Below, piece after piece: positions 56,303 to 64,000 of a stretch of 64,000 bases of DNA. Positions within the stretch are counted from its first letter, which is position 1. Each line of letters begins with the position of its first letter. Where the stretch lies: positions 1,302,001 to 1,366,000 of the forward strand of contig CP103030.1 of assembly GCA_024752435.1 (NCBI GenBank), given 5' to 3'. The notes below the pieces were generated by a model that was given only the letters and a program-made list of their open reading frames with translations, did no database searches and had not been told where the DNA came from. Position numbers and translations under genes: made by a program. This DNA comes from Allantophomopsis cytisporea. Lineage: Eukaryota > Ascomycota > Leotiomycetes > Phacidiales > Phacidiaceae.

Positions 56303-56770
56303 TCCATACAGGATGGGGAGAGGGAATTGAGCGGAATTTCCACAAGGAGCCCACACGATCTGCACTTGTTACTTTATACCCAAGTATTCTGACCTCCCGA
56401 ACCCTGTGCTCGGGTGATCTAACGGTCGAATCTATCGCTGACGGATCTGATCCAGGACCCTAAAAGAACTTGGTGTGCATATGCGGGTTGGAGTACTGGT
56501 AAATTGGTTTATTATTCTTCTGTGTGCCCGTGCCACGGCTATAGGTACTATCCACTTCAATTCCGCTGTGATCATATCATATATCCTTGCTACGCTTTCC
56601 TATAAAATATCCGTAATGTGTGTACATCGACTCTACACAGAATGCACAACTCATATAAATCATTAGAGTTTTGTACAAGGCGCAAGGATAGTATGGTTAC
56701 AGCCGGAAAGTGAAGGATACTCCGTAGCCCATAGCTTACGATTTGGGATGAATAGGATGTAGATACTTAC

Positions 56771-57063
56771 TGAATGTGAGAGCTCTGTATGTCCTTTTGG
56801 GGATGAAAACCGCTGCAATATGGCACCATGATCGGCTACTTTATCCGTTGGAGATTTCCGAAGACACCTGTGTATATACTGTGTATTTTTTGAATGCATC
56901 TCCTGTCTGATATCGTCACTGTCAATGCTCCAAAATGTTGTGTTTCTTTTGAAGGACAAACCCACTTTCACCGACTCTTCAATGACTCTCACTAACACGT
57001 GAAGGAACACGCCATAGCTCTTCAGCAATAATGCCTCCACGTTCCTCGGTGGATTTCCTAGCA
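56771..57063 (-). other. Exon-like open stretch, possible gene relic
   Basis: On the minus strand a pyrimidine-rich acceptor (TTCTTGCACCTACAG) opens 293 nt that read without stop and end at a GTAAGT donor. The translation, with VEALLLKSYGVFLHVLVRVI and later SFKRNTTFWSIDSDDIRQEM, looks like an amphipathic helical protein segment. No start codon is present at the 5' end, so upstream exons would be needed; I could not join any convincingly. It may be a decayed fragment of a larger gene. Confidence 0.25.
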
Positions 57064-57707
57064 CTGTAGGTGCAAGAAAAAGTATGGAGCCGATGCTACT
57101 CTATCTTCTACATCCACAGACACTACCCCGGGGTACTCTTTCCGGGGTCCAAGTCACCTCAGACGATCGGCACTCTCCAGAATGCTAGGTCCTAGTGTGA
57201 AACGCAGCGTATCCATACGATACGCCATGTACCATAATAGAAAAATTGCTCATGCACGCTGATGGTGCAGTTGTGTATAGATATGTACCAATCTTTCTCA
57301 GGCCTGTCATTCTGCAACTTGGTTGATGTCGAGAAGACACCGTGGGCTTGTGTGCAATCACTGCGTAGGGACGGTGGAGTACTGCGTCTGCGCAGCGCAA
57401 CAAGGGATGGACATCCTCTGCAGACTCCGCAGAGTGCGTACAGCGTACAAAACCTACCGATCGATTCATCTCCGGGGGCATCTTGATGTGCATGGCTGGA
57501 ACTACATCCATCCCATCGGTGCACGAATTGCTAGGTTGTAGTTGCTGCAGTTGCTGAGCCAGAAAATGTCGTGCCTTGGCTCTCGAGTGGATTCGTGAGG
57601 TTGGTTTTGGGAGAAGGCCTGTCTGTGTGTGGAGAAGGGGAATATGATGTGTTCTATCTTCGTCTGAGAGCGATTATGCGTGCTGAGCAGTCGGAGATAT
57701 AGGCACA

Positions 57708-57721
57708 GTACTACGTAGTAC
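57708..57721. repeat. 14-bp perfect palindrome
   Basis: GTACTACGTAGTAC is its own reverse complement. It lies in the gene-poor interval about 2.1 kb upstream of the Zn2Cys6 gene. It could be a dimeric factor site or chance. Confidence 0.6.
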
Positions 57722-59837
57722 CGAAGATGGCGTTGTTCAATGAACTCGGTGTGATGTCCGTACGTATTAGTAGATGATATCAACGCAATCGTACTTCGCT
57801 CGTACTTCGTATTGTAATACGTCCGCTGGGTTGGAGGAGTTCAGCCTTTGATAGGGGAAATGCAACGCGTTCTATGAGATGGAGTAGATCTGGATGTAAC
57901 ATTGGGAGCTCTGATGTTCACAAAATACATATGTATGAACGGAGTTCATGTACTGTTGGTACAGTGCATATAGTAGATAATCGTACTACCCTTGTGCTTA
58001 TTGGACGGTTCATTATATACGACATGATGTAGGGTTGTGGGTTCTGCCGAACATGTGCGAATAGACATTCTCTGTTGCTTTTGATGATCATCACTACTCT
58101 ACTGCGTAAGTACTCCGGATGGTGTACATAATCTTGATGTTGGAGTATTTATTTTAAAATGCCCGAATTCTGGAGGACATACTTTACCGCACTGTCAAAA
58201 GTTGTGGCGTTACTTTGTTATTAACGTAGCTGTGTTTGAACAAAGCATTTATTTTTATTTTTAGCAGAAGCCATGAGGACAGAGTAGATATACTTCATAA
58301 GTGTTGCTCTCTGTTTGCTTATTCGTGATTGAGCATACTATGGCCCTTTTCTCTGATATCCACCTACTGCGTACCTACATAGTATCTACTCTCGATCACT
58401 CTTCTGCCTGTAGAATCGATCAGCCTGCTGTGCTCTTGCATGTGTATATCCTCCATACATACGTTCTACATATATAGATGGTGTCAATTCATTGTTCGTT
58501 AGATGTCAAAATGCTGCCGGGGGGCTGGCTGCTGTTGTTATTGCTGCTGCTGTTGCTTGAGTTGCCGCTACAGCAATCATGACAGCTGCTGCTACGCTAA
58601 TCTAGTCTATCCAAACTGCGATCTTCCTTACACCGTTACAACTAATATGTATTCGATCACACTTTAATTGCGCATCTTACCATGGATGAGGCTCAATGAC
58701 GATGCTTAAGTCAAAAGCAAAGGATTGAACACAAAACGCAACTCAGCTTAATCGTTTCCAACTGGGGCACTCCGAACAATCAATCCCCCATTCCATCTCT
58801 CAATCATCATGGACTTTCCCTGTGTGAGGGAGAGATAGATAGACAAGGCACGCAACCTAGGTAAGGTAGTATTCCTACTTCCTCAGACATCACCGACCGA
58901 CATCTTCGTTCATACACACCTCTCATAATCCCTCTTCATTCTCTGCGTATCTTACTCGCATCCTACTTGCATCCCCCTACCTCGTACCTTGTCTACTACC
59001 ATCAAGCTATTGTACCCAGGTATCCAAACCCATACTGATGGGTCATCAATAAACCCAGTCACAATGGCATTCTCCGTCACAGAGCACGGGAAGAGCGATC
59101 TCTGCAGGCATGATTCATCAACCAACAGGGAGAGCTCTGGCAAACACTCGGACACCTATGTACAGGTACACTCGGAGCAGTGGATGCTCAATGAGATAAT
59201 AGATCCAGAAATGCTGATCTATAACGTTACAGGAGGCACAGATCAAGGGAGAGTCCGGATGTATCGATTAATTCTATGAACTCTTAATTCTCCATATACT
59301 TATAATTACCCACTCATTGTCCAACAACTCGTCTTCGAACCACTCTCTATCACATGTACAGATACATACATTGGAACACTTGGCACGCGAACACCTACCC
59401 ACATAGTACATCCGTCACGATAGCGCATGAACGACGACTTGCCCGTTTCTTTCGGACGAAAAACATATCAAACATAAGAACTGGCACTGCCACTGCCACC
59501 CTGCATCTCGATCTTTGCTACTCTCAATTACTGGGGAATCGAAACTGAGACATTCCATCTATCACGGTTTCACATCCGACGCACCACCGAACACTCTACT
59601 TTATTGAGAGGGCAATATATATGAATGGCCGAGGTCCAATTGTCATCCACTCACATTTCCGATCGATAGTGTTGGTGTCATCTCACTGGGCTTTTAGGTC
59701 CACGATCGACCACCACGGAGACAACCAGCATTGACAAACGAGAAGACTACTCTTGCGGAGAACCCAGTCACTGATATTGATACTTTTCAGCAATCATCGC
59801 GAGATACATGTGTGGGAACTACACTACATAACTGACC

Positions 59838-62743
59838 ATGGTCTATTGTGGAAAGCCCTCAAAGGGTTGCCAGATGTGTAGGACAAGAAGGATTAAGGTA
59901 TTTGAATGCCATACTGATGTTCTGAAATTTGCATCTGTAAATATTGTACTGATCCAGCCTCACTCAATAGTGCGATGAAACTAAACCGACATGCAATCAA
60001 TGTGCCAAATCAAGACGACAATGTCCAGGTTATAAGGACGACTTCGATCTTGTCTTCAGGAATGAGACGCAGGCTACTGAGAGGAGAGCAAGACGGTCAA
60101 TGAACAACAAGAAGGGGCCAGTGAGTTCTGGTGGACTAAAACAACTCGACCATCAACATATTTCTGCTCAACGATTCGTCGATTCAGCGGCCTATGCAAA
60201 TGAGTATTATGATCACAACTCAGGGGCTTCTGGTGAACATCCGACGGGCATTCACGGCGCTTTCAAAATTCCTCTGGAACAACAAGCGTTATGTTATTTC
60301 CTCTCGAACTGGGTCTTGATGCCACGTGGGAATGTCACCAGGGGTTATCTTGATTTCTTGATACCCATGATCAAAGCCGAAGACCCTGGCGGACATCTTT
60401 CTATTGCATTTACAGCTGTGGGGCTGGCCGCGTTGGGAAATCGGCCGCACTCGAAACGATTGTTGCCGCTGGCTGGTGCAAAGTATGCTCAGGCTTTGAA
60501 CTTAACAAATGCAGCGTTGAGAGACCCAGTGAAGGCGAGGACTGATCAGACTTTGGCATCTGTTTTATTGCTTGGTCTCTTTGAGGTATTTGCTACTCAT
60601 GTGAAGAGTCAATTACACAGGCTAATATTTCCAGGGAATAACGTCTTGTAGAAAGAACATTATGGGTTGGGGTTCTCATATTGATGGTGCTGTTGCCCTT
60701 ATAAAGATGCGTGGCAAGAAATCACTACGCACACAAATCGGCAAAGCTCTCTTTATTAATGTCCGAAGTCAAATGATCATCAACTGCATGTCCAATTCAA
60801 AATCCCCTGATATGGGCACAGAGTGGTGGATCGCCGAGGCTGTCAAAGATGACGTCGTTCAAGAAATCACTCGACTACAACTTCGCACAGCAGAGCTTCG
60901 AGCAGATCTTAATCAGCTCATTGCTACTGCAGCACGAACTGATGAGAATACGGAAAAGATGATAGTCATCATGCGGAGAGCTCAAGCCATGGATAGGGAG
61001 TATGATGCTTGGGAGGAGAACCTTCCTGAAGAATGGAAGCCAAGAGCAGTAGCTTGGCTGGATAATGTCCAGAACAACGATTACCTGCATGCCCACATCT
61101 TCCCAGGCAAGGTCGATATGTACGGCGACATCTGGCAAGCTTCGACGTGGAACCTCGAACGGTCATCTCGTCTGATCGTTTCAGGTGCCATAATCCGATG
61201 CATAGCGTGGATATGCGCTCCCACAGATTATAGGACTACACCGGAATATGCAACATCAGCTCTTCAGGGTGCACGTATGATTTCAGACATCGTTTCCGCT
61301 GTACCTTATCATTTAGGCTGGACCTATGATGAAAATACCGGCCGCATCATTCCTGGTGATCTGAGTGGCTTTGCCTGTGGTGGAAAGGGTGACGCAAGCG
61401 GGCGTGCTCTTGGAGGCTACTTCACCGTCTGGCCGCTTTTCTCGGCCAACTGCTCTGATTTCGCAACAGACGCGCAGAGGATGTATATCACCGGACGTCT
61501 CAGATATGTTGCTGAGACGATGGGTATCAATCAAGCTTCTGTGCTATCCTATGTAAATCTACCTTTACCATCCGCTCTTTCCTCATGCCCTAACTCTCTT
61601 TATCTGATGGGATATACTAACATAATCCTATAGCTCCAGCTTCGTCTCCCCTCAATGCTTGTTCGCCGCGACGGTACAGGTGTCGCCGTGCCGACATCCA
61701 AAACCCTCGCGACCACGCAGACCTCTAACGCAGACCTTCCGACCGCTAACTCAACTACAACCGCATCTCAAACCAACCAATCCACCCCCGCTCCCGCACC
61801 TACAATAATCGGTCCATCATCTGTCGACGCAGCTCGACTCTCCAGCGGCGGCGTGGGAATGTCCTATCCAAAAGCGAAGCGCATCCCACCCTCTCGGCCA
61901 ATCAGTTCGGCCCCTGCCCCTACTCCTGCTCCTTTGCTTGCGAATACCTCCGCAGCTGCGAGTGGAAGCGGGAGTGCTGCTGTACCTATGACGAAGACAC
62001 CGCCAATGGCTATGATGACGACTACACTTATCCATAACCCGAAGACCGGTAGGATTGACAGTATCAGTCCGCAGTCCAGCTCGGGGCGCTCTGCGTCTAA
62101 CTCGTCGTACCCTACCAGTCGGTCCATGTCTTCGCCAGACAGCAGTCCCGTGGCGTTCTCAAAAAGCGTAAATCTGAATACGGACGTGATGATGCAGGAG
62201 CAGGAGCAGTTTCAGGCTACGAATGTGGATACACTACAGAACCAAGACCAGACCCAAAACCATTATATGCAAACTATGCCTCCACAACAGGACGTTTATG
62301 GAAGATATAGTCAGAATTCGATTCCTATGATTATCAATAATCCCCCGCCATCTGGTATGCAGCAACCATATCCTCAACCGGCGTTGAATTTCCAACAGCA
62401 ACAGCAATATCCGCAGGCTACTCATGCCGTACCACCCACAACTCAGCCTACGAACTCAACATCGAACTTCCGGCCGCTCGGCTCCTCAGTGGGCAGTATC
62501 CCGCTGCGGCAGGGAATATACCTGTCATCGTATGATGCAAATTCACAGCAGGGGTATGTCTTGCCGACTGGAACTGAAACTGGAACAGTCGGGGTGAGAA
62601 GATATCAGCATTCTCAGAATCAAGATATGGATATGGAGGATCGGAGTACGAATCAGGGGAGAAGAGGGTTTGTGGAAGAGCAGAGGAGGAGGATTGAGGA
62701 GATGAATCGGCAGATGGGAGGTGGTGGAGGAAGATATTCTTGA
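59838..62743 (+). CDS. Zn2Cys6 fungal transcription factor
   Basis: A nuclear Gal4-type regulator. Exons are 59838-59897, 59971-60585, 60635-61552 and 61634-62743 (introns 73, 49 and 81 nt), giving 900 residues. The zinc cluster is Cys11, 14, 21, 28, 31 and 38 (C-X2-C-X6-C-X6-C-X2-C-X6-C), and the first intron falls directly before Cys21, so an unspliced reading loses the domain. The middle region (about 90-530) is helical and fits the fungal-specific regulator domain, with FKIPLEQQALCYFLSNWVLM, LASVLLLGLFEGITSCRKN and SHIDGAVALIKMRG. The C-terminal 370 residues are low-complexity, rich in Pro, Ser, Thr, Gln and Asn, and end with a basic segment and Gly run (EEQRRRIEEMNRQMGGGGG), as in transactivation tails. 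No biosynthetic genes lie nearby in the window, so the target is unknown. Confidence 0.92.
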
Positions 62744-64000
62744 ACTTTTGGAATGGGATGGAGTTTGAGGTGTTCTTGTAAGTTGAAGGTAGGCGGGGTC
62801 GGAGTTGGGGAGTTGCATATGTAGTGAGTGCATTAGTGCGTAGCATTTCAGCCTTCTGGAGCAATTTGGATGAGATGCATACATGCAAAGGTTGCATGTA
62901 ATTGGAGATTTTTACTTCAGGGAAATACATCCTTGTCTCTGTGTTCATGTATGACTTTGTCTTTGATTGGTGGGTCTGGGCGTGTTTGATTTAGGAGACT
63001 GTGAGATGTGATTCAGGATGGAATAATGTGGGTTGGATGATTCTGATGATAGATCTATGATTAGATCTGTAACATGAAATTGCTGTTGACAACTAAGATG
63101 GACGGGTATCTTATATCTGCCGTTGATGCGAATACAGGTTGAATTTATGTATATAAGTATCTTGGGCATAGACAGGTTAACTTCAGCATCCTTATAGCCG
63201 AAGTCGCATTGCTTGATTGCGGCAGCTGGATGGCATGTATACAATCTGACGGTCTATAAGGAGAGGTGATAGCGATGTGGATGATGACGATCAGTGGATG
63301 ATGATGACGATGATGATAATGTGTTTGATAATGATTATGAGAGAGAATGAAATGAGTATTAGGGATTGAAAGTAGAGAGGGTTGTGCCACACATCAGATT
63401 ATGCCATTTGTTGTGTGTCAAGTTCTTGATTGAATAACGAGCAGGATCAAGGGGCTATTAATAGTTCGGAGCTGGTGTCCTGGAAGCTATGTTTGAATAC
63501 AATACTTTCATCTGATCGGTGAAGTGCGGATGTATTTACATGTTGATTTGATGGGGATGTTATGAGGTTTACATGAATGGAAAGTCAAGTGCTGGCATGT
63601 ACATTTGTCGTACTCTTGAACGGGGGTAGGAAACAGATCTGTTGAGTATATTGTGTGCCTCGATCTTAGGATGAGGAGATTGGGGTATGAAAGTATCTTG
63701 TGTACGTGAACAGAATATCAACATTACATCAGATCGACGAAGTTCTTAGGGCATTTTCTTGATGTTAGGTAGGATGAACACTACATTGTATGGCTGCTAG
63801 TTGTGTCTAGTTATTGCAATGTGGATGATGACAGATACAATGACGGTGACAATCCATATGACGATGATGATAATCGTATGGAACAAAGCAAGTTAGAGAG
63901 TACAACTGGTTCTGCAACCACTTCCGGGACTTCTTACTCGAGGAATGATACGAGCGAAGATTGCATTTATACCCTGAGCTAGTATTTGAATACGAACGAT
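62744..64000. other. 3' flank, no gene seen
   Basis: About 1.26 kb after the Zn2Cys6 gene. It includes a GAT-rich imperfect trinucleotide tract at 63279-63320. No supported ORF or RNA gene; a neighbouring gene may start beyond the window. Confidence 0.5.
63279..63320 (+). repeat. Imperfect GAT trinucleotide tract
   Basis: About a dozen GAT-type triplets (GATGAT, GACGAT and interruptions) over 42 bp. Confidence 0.65.

Larger units (their letters stand above)
54778..59837. other. Gene-poor region with palindromes and one exon-like stretch
   Basis: About 5 kb between MSN5 and the Zn2Cys6 gene, with no confident gene. It has a (GTAT)n tract at 56278-56302, a 14-bp palindrome at 57708-57721 and an exon-like minus-strand open stretch at 56771-57063. 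A 100-codon minus-strand ORF (55366-55668) and a 72-codon plus-strand ORF (59064-59279) resemble no family. The last 1 kb is the likely promoter and leader of the regulator gene. Confidence 0.5.

Noticed and set aside
59064..59279. 72-codon ORF upstream of the Zn2Cys6 gene
   Set aside because: It could be an upstream ORF in a long leader, but there is no evidence that the transcript begins so far upstream.
59838..64000. Secondary-metabolite or accessory gene cluster around the Zn2Cys6 gene
   Set aside because: No biosynthetic, transporter or tailoring gene is visible on either side within the window.
1..64000. CRISPR arrays, prokaryotic operons, viral or toxin genes
   Set aside because: None is present; the tandem repeats are simple sequence repeats without unique spacers, and the genes are intron-containing fungal genes.

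Overview
This window is eukaryotic DNA from a filamentous ascomycete (Pezizomycotina), most likely a member of the Leotiomycetes; the class-level guess rests on general gene style, not on a search. The evidence is many short introns (about 43-100 nt) with GT..AG ends and CTAAC/CTGAC-type branch sites, CT-rich leaders, a Zn2Cys6 regulator, and proteins whose closest recognisable families are fungal (Lro1, Vps51, Vps74, Apl2 without appendage, Ski3, Msn5). There is no operon structure, CRISPR array, phage or bacterial feature. I rebuilt exon structures by hand from reading frame continuity across splice consensus sites. One tRNA gene, tRNA-Val(CAC), is present.

Layout. 0-20 kb is gene-dense: proteasome subunit Rpn12 (+) converges on Cdc7 kinase (-), which is head-to-head with condensin subunit Cnd1 (+). 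Then come tRNA-Val, the diacylglycerol acyltransferase Lro1 (-), head-to-head with the NatC acetyltransferase Naa30 (+), a BLES03/DUF1917 protein (-), AP-1 beta adaptin (-), a doubtful small spliced gene (+), the GARP subunit Vps51 (-), and head-to-head with it the RecQ-complex subunit Rmi1 (+). About 20.3-31.3 kb is an 11-kb interval without any confident gene, rich in simple repeats and in alternating C-rich and G-rich strand blocks. It ends at a conserved fungal protein of unknown function (31.3-32.5 kb). A 3-kb empty stretch, an unrecognised single-exon gene (35.6-37.0 kb), then a second dense block follows: Vps74/GOLPH3 (-), mitochondrial acyl carrier protein (-), a small spliced membrane protein (-), Ski3 (-), head-to-head with a GH5 sterol/lipid beta-glucosidase (+), and exportin Msn5 (+). 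A 5-kb gene-poor interval (54.8-59.8 kb) precedes a Zn2Cys6 transcription factor (59.8-62.7 kb). The final 1.2 kb has no gene I can support.

The genes are mostly single-copy housekeeping functions: cell cycle and chromosome maintenance (Cdc7, Cnd1, Rmi1), membrane traffic (Apl2, Vps51, Vps74), lipid metabolism (Lro1, mitochondrial ACP, GH5 glucosidase), protein and RNA turnover (Rpn12, Ski3), nuclear export (Msn5) and N-terminal acetylation (Naa30). They do not form a pathway cluster. I did not find a convincing new biological system. The most interesting items are the Cdc7/Cnd1 shared promoter with forkhead and MCB-like sites, stop-free in-frame introns in Cnd1 and Msn5, a tandem splice acceptor in Msn5, overlapping upstream ORFs before Naa30, a degraded repeat with direct and inverted parts near 8.2-8.6 kb, exon-like islands in the gene deserts, and the small unrecognised spliced genes.
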